Part shown: in pieces, positions 47,908 through 59,004 of the stretch
Layout of the letters: every line of letters begins with the position of its first letter
Numbering within the stretch: position 1 is the first letter of the stretch
Origin: Trematomus loennbergii
Taxonomy: Eukaryota > Chordata > Actinopteri > Perciformes > Nototheniidae
Reading direction: 5' to 3'
Assembly: GCA_012861695.1 (NCBI GenBank)
Contig: JAAOOA010000060.1
Coordinates: forward strand, 6,298,683 to 6,362,682
DNA: 64,000 bases
Position numbers and translations under genes: made by a program
The notes under the pieces: model-generated
The model's input: the letters and a program-made list of their open reading frames with translations, nothing else
Told to the model about the DNA's origin: nothing
The model's database searches: none

Positions 47908-48290
47908 TCTGAATACAGACATCTTTTATTTTGTATTATTATAGCAGTAATTTGGTTCAGGCGATATAGAAAAGTGCCAAAGCAAAGACAAGCAAACTGT
48001 TGTCCCAGTATAACCAAATCTCTACACTTAAAACACGTCTAGACTCCAATTCTGGTTATAAAAACAGGGTGGATCCGTATTGTTGTGGAATGACAACCTC
48101 ACAAGTACTCTAAATACAGATATCTTCTATTTTTTCTTTATTATGGCAGTTAAAGTGTGGTTCATGGGAAAAACTGAAAATAAAAAGAGAAAGTGACAGA
48201 GCAAAGACAAGCAAATGTTGTCCCATTACAACCAAGTGTCTGGACTAGAACAAAAAAAGTGTGTCTCCAAACACGGTGGATCAGTCAGGT
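47908..48290 (+). repeat. Diverged tandem duplication, period about 201 bp
   Basis: Two adjacent copies (from about 47911 and 48112) share ATACAGAYATCTT, GCAAAGACAAGCAAA, TTGTCCCA and a final ACRGGGTGGAT-like or ACGGTGGATC block, with several indels between. No transposon ends are visible. Confidence 0.75.
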
Positions 48291-49454
48291 GGAAGGTGTA
48301 AAGCGGTAATGGATGTAGCGCCGGGCTGCACTCCGGTGTCTGCTAACCCAGCATTGTCACAGCAGATGTCAACGTTAGCAGTACCCGAGCCATCAGTGAG
48401 CTGGCTTGCGTCGTGCCGAGCCAGTGGATCACGTTTTTTTTATAGATAACATAAAGTCCCTAAAAGGACATCATATTGCATTTTAAGAACGTCTGGTAGA
48501 CTTCTGAAGCTTTTAGTGTGTCAGCAGTGCCTAGAAAGTCGTGCCTGCATAAGCTTCAGATATGCTATAAGTGACTGAGCAGTTTTTAAGTATAAAAACT
48601 CACACACACACCGCCAGTTTCACATACTGTACCATACCACTGTGTCAGTATGGTGTTGCAAGGCTGACCAGGGGCCAACAAGCCACATGTGGGACAAAGA
48701 GTATGTTTGTGTGGGACAATGTTGGACATGTTAAAGCGATACTTAGAGATAGTTTAGATTTCAGTTTAATGTCCATCTAGCCATAACAATACAAATGTAT
48801 ATTCAAACTTTTATACATAATAATAACAACACATTACTCCAGGTTGATTTGTTTGCACAAACCATGCAAGTAAAGAAACTTAATTATATTTGGTTTGAAT
48901 GGATTTTTTTTCCAACAAGCAATCATCTACATCTTTGTGCAATTTGCAAATGCCCAGAGCTAGCTTTCTACTATGGTTTGCTGACCTGTATGATTGTAAG
49001 TGCTGTGGTGAACTTTCATTAAATCTGCTGTTACCTTGTCTGTTTGGTTATCCTCTTTTGGTTTTAGGGGGAATGTATCCATAGATCAACATCTTTCAGG
49101 AATTTCTTGTAAATCTGCTATGTTTTGTCGCTTCAAATCGTATTCACCTCCTTGCACAATTTAAACAAATTATACTCTGGTTTATGTCACAATAAACCCA
49201 ATGGGAATCGCCCTCCACCAACTACACCCAAACATAAATAGATTTACAGACTTTGTTGATTGATTGACATCTGACACAGCTAATGGTTATAGCCTTCTCT
49301 TGCTTTCTAAACAGCCAATGGATAAAAGCCAAGTCTTAGAAGGGCGACTGTCAATCAATTGTGGGACATCCTCTCAATTAGTCAGATGCGACACAAATGA
49401 TAAAAATGCTGTGCATCCTCGTCACTCTAGGTTGCGCTTTGGCTGTGAGGTGAA
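48291..49454. other. No gene seen; unique sequence
   Basis: No recognisable exon, repeat or RNA gene. Confidence 0.5.
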
Positions 49455-49545
49455 GTGGTCGTGTACCAATTGGAAGGGCAGTGGGTCAATTCCCATCCAC
49501 TGCAGTCAACTTGTCGATATGTCCTTGGGCAAGAAACATTTTCGA
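49455..49545 (+). repeat. SINE-like fragment (CTGCAGTCAACTTGTCG type)
   Basis: GTGGGTCAATTCCCATCCAC resembles a decayed B-box region, and CTGCAGTCAACTTGTCGATA and TGTCCTTGGGCAAGAAAC form the body. It is related to the fragment at 31150-31290. Confidence 0.55.
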
Positions 49546-49653
49546 GAGTTTAAGACAGAGGTTAGTGTTAATCAGCTGTCTACCGCCTCCATATCGTGTC
49601 ACCTCTGAGAAGATATATCCCTGTGAAACGTGAGTAGCCCTGCAGCCAAAGCG

Positions 49654-49840
49654 CCCCCTTTTTTCTCTCTTCTCTCTCTCCCCTCCCCTCCTCTCTCCTC
49701 TCCCCTCCCCTCCCTCCCTTCCTCTTCTCTCCTCTCCTCTCCCCTCCCCTCCCCTCCCCTCCTCTCCTCTCCTCTCCTCTCCCCTCCCTCCCTCCCCTCC
49801 TCTCCTCTCCTCTCCTCTCCTCTCCTCTCCTCTCCTCTCC
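49654..49840 (+). repeat. Pure pyrimidine tract (CCTCT minisatellite-like)
   Basis: 187 bases contain only C and T on the + strand. The right half settles into regular TCCTC units. The strand asymmetry creates spurious Arg/Glu/Gly-rich open frames on the minus strand and Ser/Pro/Leu-rich ones on the plus strand. Confidence 0.95.
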
Positions 49841-50346
49841 AGTGCTTCTGCTGACACCAGACTGGAGACAATTACCAGAGCTCAGAGAGGGATTGTGAAA
49901 GAAAAAAAAAGTGAAAATGAAAATGACAGACTTCAACTAATTCCTGTCGCTCGTTCTCTGAATAAAGAGTAATATATCCCCTAATCAGAAATGATGTGCC
50001 TGTAGTAACAAGAGAGAAAAAAGCATATTCAGAAAAGATTCATCTTTCAGAGCAATTCATGCATTTTCAGATTCAGAGCTAGTAGAACATTATGATAAAA
50101 GATTACAGCTCCGCTTTACAATATGAGAAAGGTGGAAATGTCATAATAGCCACAATAGCTGTTGTTGTTGTCACGGCTCACCTTGCCTCAAGCTAGTCAA
50201 TCATTTTTTCTTCCGTTTGAACATTTGTTTTTCACACTTTTTTGCAACAAAAAAAGGGTAAATCAGCCCACTCACTAATTTCCCAGTTTATTGTCACTTC
50301 GGAGCTACGGACTTATCAATTGTTTTTTGGCATTTTTAGCAGAGCT
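49841..50346. other. No gene seen
   Basis: Unique sequence with short A runs; nothing that I can assign. Confidence 0.45.
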
Positions 50347-50350
50347 TTAA

Positions 50351-50677
50351 AGAAGGCATATAAAGCTCATATACAGGTTCATGTTTGTATTTTGTGGCTA
50401 AACTGTGACATTTGATGTCCTTTAATGTGAGTGGTTAGCTGGCCGGCTCTGTTGTTATTGGTCAAATGTTTAGAGATGCGTCAGAAGTGTCCCACCCCTC
50501 AACATATCATGTACAATGTGTTGGAGTGCTAGCCAACAGAAGTGAGTGTTATATAGTGATGTCACTATGTTACAAAAGTAAAAACAGGAGTCTTTCGCCT
50601 TGCAGAACATGTACATGCATTAAGACTATAACCTACTACAGGAATGGGAAAAATCCCCAAAACATAACAGGTCCTCT
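50351..50677 (+). mobile_element. Family B MITE, complete, TTAA target site
   Basis: A 327-bp element running from AGAAGGCATATAAAGCTCAT to AACAGGTCCTCT, flanked by TTAA (50347-50350 and 50678-50681). It keeps ATGTGTTGGAGTGCTAGCCA and ATAGTGATGTCACTATGTTA but lacks the CTGTGCTGCAGCACC block found in other copies. Confidence 0.85.
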
Positions 50678-50935
50678 TTAAAATAACTTTCATTATCCAC
50701 ATAAAGTTACCCAGTAAGTTAAACACCCACTGAAGAAGTTCAAGAACAATCATAAATGGGATATGATTACTTGCAGAATTTTCGCTTGACCAGCATTTAA
50801 TCTCTGTAGCTCTATATCAAAGGCTGGTGCTTATGAACTTCAAAACCTTCTAAAAAGATCAGAAATGATCCTTTTTTAACAGAGAAAGACAAAAGATAAA
50901 ACAATTGTTTTTATATAGAAGGAAGCAACGTGTTT

Positions 50936-51625
50936 ACAGGGTTGATAGGGTTACTTTAAAAACATATTCTGTTACAATGACTAGTTACCTGTAAAAATGT
51001 AATGAGTAACCTAATCTGAGTGTCACAATATAAAAGTAATGTTACCTATTTACTTTTGGATTACCTCAATATAAAATGCAATGCAAATCAATTCAAGAGA
51101 AAATACATATCTATTAGATGTTACAAAGTGTATTATGTGAGATTATTGAACAATGTAACTTAAAAGAAGAAGAAACCAAGATATTTGGTAGCAAAAATGT
51201 GTCCTCTGCTCAGATAGTTTATTTAAAAGTGAACCTTTAGTAGCCTATCCATTAACAATGAAACACATGAGCACATACTCATTAAAGCAAAAATATAATC
51301 TGAGATAACAAAAAATGCTCCATCCTTGTTTAATACATATAGTTAAACTCACACACACTATTTCTGGTTTCACAAATGAAAAAACAGAACAAATGAACCA
51401 AGTGAAAACCATAAAGCAGGAATATAGATTCACACTTAAAGATTTAGCCTACAGAGCATTAAAGCTTACAAAGAAACATTTAATTATGCTCCTTTCATAA
51501 GACACACAGTATTCTTTAGTTTTTTTAGTAACATTATAATCCTGCTCGTAATAACCATTTTTTATAAATGTAACAATAACCTGATTACATCTTTTTTTAA
51601 GTAACTAGAATAGAGTTACAAAAAG
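50936..51625 (+). repeat. Dispersed repeat H, uninterrupted at the family C site
   Basis: Begins ACAGGGTTGATAGGGTTACT and continues TTAAAAACATATTCTGTTAC, then CAATGACTAGTTACCTG. This is the same sequence that family C splits at 33161. Later it has AATAACCTGATTACATC. The middle, 51080-51500, is AT-rich and unassigned. Confidence 0.6.
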
Positions 51626-51922
51626 GTTATTTTTCTCTGGTAATTTATTGCCTTCTTTTGTTTTTGTCCGGAATCAATTTGCGTTTGGTTCTGTAATGCA
51701 GGTGTATTTAAATGAGAGCTTTTTGGATTTAGCTTTGGGCAAACATGACTTTAGAAAAATATAATGCAGTAATAAAATCTGCTCAATATGCTTGTACATG
51801 AACAGAATGAGGCTATAAAACTCAAAAACAGTGTCACCCACAGTATACCATATTAACAGAGGTCCACAGGCTATCCACTAGGCTCAACACACACACACAG
51901 CAATATTGTGCAGCGCAGTATA
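51626..51922. other. No gene seen; spacer
   Basis: Unique sequence with a short CA run near 51891-51900. Confidence 0.4.
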
Positions 51923-51930
51923 TTCTAAAC

Positions 51931-53145
51931 CAGGGGTCTCCAACCTTTCTTCATCTGAGAGCTACTTTGAAAAAATGAAAGTGGCCAAGAGCTACTTGCA
52001 TCACATCACTTACATGTATTCACATAGCACTCATCAGTTGAATTAAGCTACTTTTGTACACGTGTGAAATTGCAATACCTAAAGCTTATCAAAAATCTTA
52101 ACTTCACATCAAGTTCCAAGAAAACGAAAATGTCTCACATATTATTATGGCCCACATAGTAAGTACATCACTGAAAATTCACATAAATGTCCTTAATCAC
52201 CACCTTACAAGCATTCACTATTTTTTACAGTTAGTGAGATGAATGGCACTGCATGGAGTCCACCATAGAGGGTATGCTGGAGTGGACCCACTTAGGTTCA
52301 CTCTAATAGAGTCATTTAAATGTTCATCTGTCAGTATTGTTCTGTATTTAGATTTCATTCATGTCAGAAAAGCTGCTTCACAAAGGTATGTAGAACCAAA
52401 TAAAGCAGACATTTTCAGTGCTAGTTGGTGAATGTTCTTATAGTTTTCTGGGTCTACAAGGCTCCAGAAATGTTGTGAGTTTTGCCGAGACTTAAGCTGA
52501 ACATTATTTTGGAGATTTATAACCTCCATCTCCATCTCCACAGGATTGACATTGAACAGTTCAGCCATCTTTTTCTTCTTCTTCTTCATCTTGACATTAA
52601 ATTATAAACCATAATAAATCAATTGTATAGGTCCTCCCTATATCTGTGTGTGAAATTGTTCCATCCTCAAAAACAGAAAATGTATTATTTATCAACTGAA
52701 AATAGCAAGAGGACATTCATACTCTGCAATCCAAGACTTGATTAAATCCACCAAAAACCTGACATGACGATAACGAGTGTTTTTCAAAAAACACAAATCC
52801 CTCCCTGTGTGTCTGAGCCGCAGCGACAGGGCCTGATTCAGAGCGGGTCATTCTGCTGTTGGTTCTGGACTGGTGCTGGTGGAGAAAGCAGACTGCTCCG
52901 TGTGTGGTGTCGCTGTGCCGCTGTCACGTCTGTTCCTTGATCTCTGCGTTCACCGACCAATTTCATATTCGTGTGACAGAAAAAATTCAAAAATAAAAAA
53001 AACGTTATTGTCCAGCCGCGGCCGAAAAATCAAGAAGCAACCTTACTACGCTATAATCGATAATCGAGCAGCGAGCTACTGAAAAGCTGCCGCGAGCTAC
53101 CGGTAGCTCGCGGCAGCTTTTCAGTCGACATGTTGGAGAGCCCTG
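51931..53145. mobile_element. hAT element with perfect 8-bp target duplication and transposase relic
   Basis: A 1215-bp element with ends CAGGGGTCTCCAACC and GTTGGAGAGCCCTG, flanked by a perfect duplication TTCTAAAC (51923-51930 and 53146-53153). Next to the right end is a strong palindrome, GCTGCCGCGAGCTACC pairing with GGTAGCTCGCGGCAGC (53083-53118). The interior retains the C-terminal part of a hAT transposase on the minus strand, so it is an internal-deletion derivative of an autonomous element. Confidence 0.93.
52240..52600 (-). pseudogene. hAT transposase C-terminal (dimerisation) domain relic
   Basis: The translated minus strand carries FNVNPVEMEMEVINLQNN, LKSRQNSQHFWSLVDPENY, HQLALKMSALFGSTYLCEAA and, after an in-frame stop TGA at 52359-52361, MKSKYRTILTDEHLNDSIRV. 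The LALKM...LFGSTYLCE...F...KSKYR...LTDEHL series is the hAT C-terminal dimerisation region as found in Charlie-like and ZBED/SCAND3-like proteins. The DDE catalytic part upstream is absent. Non-functional alone. Confidence 0.88.
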
Positions 53146-53153
53146 TTCTAAAC

Positions 53154-54839
53154 TGTCCTCTAATGAGGGAATATATGATTTCTTATGACCCTAGCTTCTC
53201 AAATAACTTTTCCAGTAGCTTTCAACTAACAATACTGTAAAGGCTATATTGGACAACATCGTATTAGTGACACTCGGAGCTACTCAGTCCATTTTCTTCA
53301 TCGTCTTTTATGAGTTGCTTCCCGTACACCTAATTAGTGAACATGCAAGGCTACATTCTTATTATAAACACAGCGCCCTCAGAGAAATTGAAATTCTTTG
53401 AACATCTCCCAGATTGTCACTGTGGGCTCCAACTGAATTAACCCTCCATGTATTAATGATACGATGAGAAAACATCAGATGGGGTAGAACAAAGAAAACT
53501 GGACTACTTGGCTAGTTGTTCTACTATTTTACTTTTCTCATTATTCTTGGAGTCTTTTTGATTTTACTGTAATGTCGGCCTAGTCTCTTTGTCAATGACA
53601 CCGCTGCTTCCACTTTTCTCTTTGTCTGCGTTGCACAGCATGATGGGATAAAGTGAGCGAGTCCACACGGTATTTGTTTTTATTGCATCCCTCGCTCGCA
53701 CTGCGATAAGCTCTAACCCTCAGTGCCGGCTCCACGGACAGCCAGATAGTGTTTGCTTCGCTTGACTTCCTGAAGTGCTGGCTTGAAAGACAGATGCACC
53801 ATGGGAAAGGCAGAAATGAGCAAATCGGACATGTTCCTGACTGGTGTCCTGCATGCTCTTGAAATGCCTAAAATAGCAATGCAAATGGAGACTGTAAATA
53901 TTAACGCTGGAGTTTTCTTCCACAAACCAAAGACTTTAAATGTTTTCCCTTTTTTGTAAAAGACAATGTTTTTTTGTTGGTTAGTCAAGCCTAATTAGGA
54001 CAGAATGCAGCTGATGTGTTACAGTGTGGAACTGTCTAATGCAGGAAACACTCCAAGGAGGAAGAAAAAGATTGCTTGAAAGTAAAAAATAAAAACAGAA
54101 AAATGTAGATATCTTTTTGTTTGTATATGACTCATCCATCAGCCTATTATTCAGTATGGCAGCTTACGTCACACCTAGTGGCTCATTGTGATGCTTTGCA
54201 TAGGTAGTAAGCCATGGCAGTGCAACAAAAGTAGTACACATAAAAACAAAATCAATTTTCAATTTCATCTGACGTTTTAAGCATTTTTTATATAACTAGT
54301 ATATGCCGGAATATCCTAACAATCTCTATTTCACAGTTTTGTTGAATACTCAATTCTGATTGGTCAATTTCGACATAACAGACGTCTGTTAATTTTCACT
54401 CAGACACTGCTGCTCAGGACGATAATGGGACTGCATGCAGTCATATTAATCCGCAGAAAGCAGTGTAGTTGATTTAACATCAGTTGTGGACAACAAACAT
54501 TGTTTATTTCATTCAGAAAACACATGGAATACTTTTTTCAATATTGGCGGAGAGCATGACACTTTGGATTCATGATTGCTGAACTGTCCCCTGTAAAGAA
54601 AAACAGCAATAAGAAAGAGAAGGAAAGAGGTTAAAAGTAAGAGCGCTGGACGTCCGAGAAATCCACAAAGGAAGAAAGACAGGAAGTAAACACTAAAGGG
54701 AACAGCAGAAGAAGACAGACATGAAGTACACTAACGGGTACACTGTGTAGGCTCTGGCAGTGTTTAAAGACTCGATACAGAAAACGCAGCCATCATTTTT
54801 TTACGTTGCTGTTGCTGCAGTTCCGGTCATTGGTACACA
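53154..54839. other. No gene seen; unique sequence
   Basis: No recognisable exon or repeat. 53640-53960 is of even composition; the remainder is AT-rich. Confidence 0.5.
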
Positions 54840-54847
54840 GTGTAAAT

Positions 54848-55380
54848 TAGGGCTGCACGATATATCATGTCGTGACTATAATTGCGTTATGCGCATGCGC
54901 GATATTGACATCGCAGGACGTGCGATTTTTATTTTTTTATTTTTTATTATTTATTTTTTTAGGACGTGCGATATTAAGTAGGCAAATTAACTCAAACACG
55001 TTATGTTACAATTATTTAACTGCTTGCTACAAAAGGAAAACTTGTGCGGCTCTCATGTCAGTGGTACTTGAGAGAGTGACATGCAAGCTCTGCATCCACA
55101 GCAAACCACCAATCACAACCATTCTTGATCAGATCACAGCAGGATAACCGAGCTAGCTCAGCTTGTTGCTCTGATAACTTAAGATCCAGAAGTCCGTGAC
55201 TAAAATCCTTCATCCGGTTAAATATTTTAAAAAAATACCAATTGTATAGTATTAAAGTTCAAGAAAGGATGGATTTGCGGACAAAAGAAACTGTCTTTTC
55301 TTCAATTCCTATATTGCAATATATATCGCAGGGGAAGAAAATATCGCAATGTCAGTTTTTTCCAATATCGTGCAGCCCTA
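54848..55380. mobile_element. hAT element with 8-bp target duplication
   Basis: A 533-bp element with ends TAGGGCTGCACGATAT and ATATCGTGCAGCCCTA, flanked by GTGTAAAT (54840-54847) and GTGGAAAT (55381-55388), 7 of 8 bases identical. Subterminal ATATCGCA-type repeats occur in both arms. No transposase. Confidence 0.9.
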
Positions 55381-55388
55381 GTGGAAAT

Positions 55389-55860
55389 GACTTTCTTTTT
55401 TCTTAGGGAAGCAAAACAATATATATTTTTGTATCTTTATTTTGAGCCAAGACGCTGGTTTATTCAGTAAAGCTGTGTAGTTCCTCCAGACTTTTATAAA
55501 CTGGTTGGAGCTCTGCAAGCGTTTTGCAGCTGTTTAACAGACAGCTGTTGTTATGGTAACGTCTCTATCTCATGTCTTGAAGTAGAGGTAAATGTAAGTG
55601 CCTAACTTAGTTTGGTAGGGAATGCACTGTGTAATGTGTTTTATCAGTGTAGGAAAGGTTATTCCTCCTACGCTCTTGAAGTCCAGCTCACAATCTCACT
55701 CCTGCCGTGCATTGATTGGTTTATCAATTGACCTCACCTGGCATCACCTTATTGATCCCGCAGCTCTTTTTAAATGCCATGTCACCTGCTCAGACAATGC
55801 TAACGGATCCATTGAAGCCATTTTGCTCCGAAATGGTATTTGTCACTTGACAAAATGAAC
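55389..55860. other. No gene seen; spacer
   Basis: Unique sequence between a hAT element and a family C MITE. Confidence 0.45.
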
Positions 55861-55864
55861 TTAA

Positions 55865-56351
55865 AGTAGACCTATCATGCTATATTATAATAATATAGTG
55901 TAGGACCATACCTATATAAGGCATATTTATACTTTTTTTTTTTTAAATACCAAACAGATCATGCATTTTAGCCATGCCTCATTTCGCTCAAATTGCACTT
56001 TTTTACCCCTGTTTTTGCAAGGGCTGATTCTGTGAGAACAGCACCCCCTACAGGCCTGGCATATGTACTACAGCGTCTCCAGCGCTTTCGAACGGCAATG
56101 GCCGTGGCTGTCTCCTCCTGATTGGGGAGTTGGCCCAATAGCCGTAGCGCCACTTCTGTGACGTCATTGAAGTGTTCAAATCTGGATCAGTTTTTATCAG
56201 ATCCGTTACAGCCCCTTTTTTAGAGATTTGGGTATGGAGGAAAATAGAGAGGGTTGTGTTTTCTGACACTTGGTGAGTTCCCTGGAACACCGGGGACACA
56301 TATTCATGTATAAAAGACGTACAAAAGTGCATTTTGCATGATAGGTCCCCT
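55865..56351 (-). mobile_element. Family C MITE, complete, TTAA target site
   Basis: A 487-bp element in reverse orientation relative to the copies at 33165 and 45750. Its ends are AGTAGACCTATCATGC and GCATGATAGGTCCCCT, flanked by TTAA (55861-55864 and 56352-56355). It keeps the CTACAGCGTCTCCAGCGCTT block. Non-coding. Confidence 0.92.
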
Positions 56352-56365
56352 TTAAGTTACAGAGA

Positions 56366-56818
56366 AAGTGTCAGGGAATAATTTCCCCTGCATGTCATCT
56401 TTCGCCCTCTGACGCAGATGCCCAGCCTTGGGCAGCTGCTATCTCCCTTAAGGAGGGGCTGCCCTAGCATTTTGTTGTTGTTACCAGTTTATGACCGGGC
56501 AACTCTCAGTCAGAGATAGTTATTGTTATGGGACACCTGGAACACATCCTTCTTGGGGTGTAGATGACCCCGAGCCATAAGCGACAACAAATGTGATTCA
56601 GTGTCCTCAGCTGTTTAGTCTATCTATTGAAGAATGTTGATTATTACACTCTGAACTAGTTAAAAGGTCGAACTACAGAAGGGTTCTTGAGAATTGATTT
56701 GGCATCTCAACCGTGTGGTCAGACCGTGACCGTGCCCGTGACATGTCTTGTGAATTCTCCGGCCGAAGCTCCAAATAAACCGTTTGAACGATTTATGTGA
56801 AGAGTTTGTCTGGTTTGA
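56366..56818 (+). repeat. Possible solo LTR
   Basis: The segment starts TGTCAGGGAATAATTTCCCC and contains a promoter-distal AAATAAACC polyadenylation-like signal near 56773, followed by a GTTTGTCTGGTTTGACG end. The length and layout suit a long terminal repeat of a retroelement left without its interior. I see no matching second LTR, no primer-binding site and no clear target duplication, so this is tentative. Confidence 0.3.
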
Positions 56819-56819
56819 C

Positions 56820-57112
56820 GTTCAGCGGCTCAGTCTGTAGGGACTTGGTCTTGGAACGAAGGCCACTGCCGAGGTGCCCTTGAGCAAGGCACCTAACCTC
56901 AAAACTGCTCCTTGGCGCCGGATACCTAGCAGCCTCTCTGCTCTGCCACTTCTCCTATCTGCATGTGGTTGTGTGTGTGTGCATGTATATTCCTCTGTTT
57001 TGTGCATGTACAGTATATCCTCCCGTGTGTGTGTAAACACAACAGAGTGGGGAAAGAAATGTTCCTGTAAGGGATTAATAAAGTATGTCTTCTTTTCTTC
57101 TTCTTCTTAAGG
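56820..57112 (+). mobile_element. tRNA-derived SINE
   Basis: The head GTTCAGCGGCTCAGTCTGTA carries an A-box-like element; the B-box is largely lost. The body has TGAGCAAGGCACCTAACC, CTGCTCCTTGGCGCCGG and a TG-rich stretch. The end is GGGATTAATAAAGTATGTC followed by a TTC microsatellite tail (57092-57108). The tail relates it to the SINE at 31912-32070. Confidence 0.75.
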
Positions 57113-57337
57113 GTGAAGTTTATCTGCATGCATGTCCTGAATCTTTCTTTAGGACATTCTTTCAAAAAAAATTGACGTCACAATGAAAGCCGGCCATGGG
57201 CCAATATGCATCATTCACACATATCATGTGGAAACTAGCAACATCTACTTAACATACATTTAGTATAATTGACTTTAGTGGAGTGCAGACATCTTGAGTT
57301 TTGTATGTCTTTATAAATGTCTGTAGTTAATCTTTAA
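57113..57337. other. No gene seen; spacer
   Basis: Short unassigned stretch. Confidence 0.4.
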
Positions 57338-57400
57338 ATTGGCCCCATTATGCTTTCAGGGGGTTTCCCTTTCCTGTTGTGTGTTATTAAGGTTTGTGAA
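57338..57400 (-). mobile_element. Family B MITE, terminal fragment
   Basis: GGCCCCATTATGCTTTCAGG and GGTTTCCCTTTCCTGTTGTG match the end of family B (compare 9455-9490 and 15262-15285). The body is missing. Confidence 0.65.
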
Positions 57401-57589
57401 GCTGACAATTGAGCGGCCCGACCAAGTAAGGAGGCAGAGGCAGAACGTCCTGATACAACCCGGTGTGGGAATTTATTCATCGTTGGTACATGATAAACAA
57501 CATCAATTTCCACATATGACTGTCTCCAGCACTATCCCTTTCTCTCAATGAGCCTAACATGCCACCCTGCACAGCATTCACACTAAATA

Positions 57590-57697
57590 GTTAACATTAG
57601 GCTTTATACGAAACTTCATCGCGGTCAAATGGCTACACATCCTCACCGCTAAGCTAAAGGCGGATAATGTTCAGTGTGATGATCTTTGGTAGTCTTT
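57590..57697 (+). mobile_element. Family D MITE fragment, left of a LINE
   Basis: TAACATTAGGCTTTATACG, CATCCTCACCGCTAAGC, TAAAGGCGGATAATG and GTGTGATGATCTTTGGTAGT match the middle of the family D copy at 30700-30815. It ends abruptly where LINE coding sequence begins. Confidence 0.7.
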
Positions 57698-58950
57698 CTA
57701 AAGCGTTTGATACTGTCGATCATCGCATCTTAAAGCAGAGGCTACTCAGTATTGGCTTATCCAGCCATGCAGTGGGTGGTTTGTGAACTACCTCTCTGAA
57801 AGGTCCCAATGTGTTCACTTTGATGGGCTGTCTTCTGAGTGGTTGAACATTGCTAATGGTGTTCCTCAAGGTTCGTGTTAGGTCCACTTTTATTCTCCAT
57901 CTACATCAATAGCTTAGGTGAAAATGTGGATGAAGCTACTTTGCATTTTTATGCGGATGACACCGTGATGTACTGTGCAGGTCCCTCCATTAAGGATGCT
58001 GTTGTTAAATTACAGGCTGTTTTTAACATTATTCAGACTCAGCTCTCTGAACTAAAGCTTCTTTTAAATGTTGAGAAAACCAAGGTAATGCTCTTTTCTA
58101 AAGCTAAAAAAACTCCAGACACTGCTTTGGATATTGTGACTATGCAAGGACAAGTACTCCAAGTGGTTAGCTATTATAAATACCTTGGTATCTGGCTTGA
58201 TGATTGTCTTACTTTTAAACTTCACATCACTAATCTGCTTAAAAAGCTGAGGGTTAGATTAGGTTCTTTTTCAGAAACAAGTCCTGTTTCTCTTTTGAAG
58301 CAGGAAAAGGCTAGTCACTGTGACCTTTTTACCTGTGCTAGACTATGGTGATTTGATCTACATGAATGCACCTGCCCATTGCCTGGAAAGGTTAGATGCC
58401 GCCTATCACAGTGCTGAGATTTGTTACAAACTGTAAAGCACTTACTCATCACTGTACCCTGTATACCAAGGCAGGTCTGCCTTCACTTACTGTTCGGAGG
58501 CTCAGTCACTGGTACACGTTCATCTACAAAGCCATGTTGGGTAAACTACCTTCTTATATCTGCTCCTTGATCTCACGGAGAGTGGCAAGTAGCTATTGCC
58601 TGAGATCACAGGATGTGTTTTTATTACATGTGCAAAGTGCTAGGACTGTTTTAGGTGCTAAAGCTTTTATGTGCGCTGCTCCTCTGGCTTGGAACACCAT
58701 GCAAAAAATATTGAAACTCAGCATTTTGATTCCCTTGCATCATTTTAAAGCACGACTGGATGAAATATTATTGGATACCTGTAAATGTAAATAGATGCTA
58801 ATGTATACCCTGTAATTATGTTGTGATGTCCTTTTTGTTTTCTGTTTGTTTTTATATGTGTAACCAACGTACCGCAGGTCTCCCTTGTAAAGAGACGTTG
58901 ATCTCAATGGGATTTTTAACCTGGATAAATAAAGGCTACAAACAAACAAA
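57698..58950 (+). pseudogene. 5'-truncated LINE ORF2 (reverse transcriptase) pseudogene
   Basis: The sequence starts inside the reverse-transcriptase domain and runs to the normal end of ORF2 and a short 3' UTR. In order: LSKAFDTVDHRILKQRLL, GVPQGS, GPLLFSIYINSL, LHFYADDTVMYC with the catalytic Tyr-Ala-Asp-Asp (57950-57961), LNVEKTKVMLFSKA, VSYYKYLGIWLDD, then LDYGDLIYMNAPAH, RFVTNCKALTHHCTLY, RRLSHWYTFIYKAMLG, AAPLAWNTMQKILK and a stop at 58792-58794. Frameshifts occur near 57874, between 58270 and 58300, and near 58425. The 3' end has TCAATGGGATTTTTAACCTG and an ACAA tail. It belongs to the broad CR1/L2/Rex1-like group; the exact clade needs a phylogeny. Confidence 0.88.
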
Positions 58951-59004
58951 CATTAAGTCTTATAAACAAATGCACATTTATGATACTTACACATTTCAGG
59001 ATAA

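Noticed and set aside
49486..49936. Open frames of 114-123 codons rich in Arg, Glu and Gly on the minus strand
   Set aside because: They are translations of the pure pyrimidine tract in all minus-strand frames at once. A simple repeat without stops in any frame explains them.
56366..56818. A complete endogenous retroelement
   Set aside because: Only a possible single LTR is present. No second LTR, primer-binding site, gag or pol similarity lies next to it.
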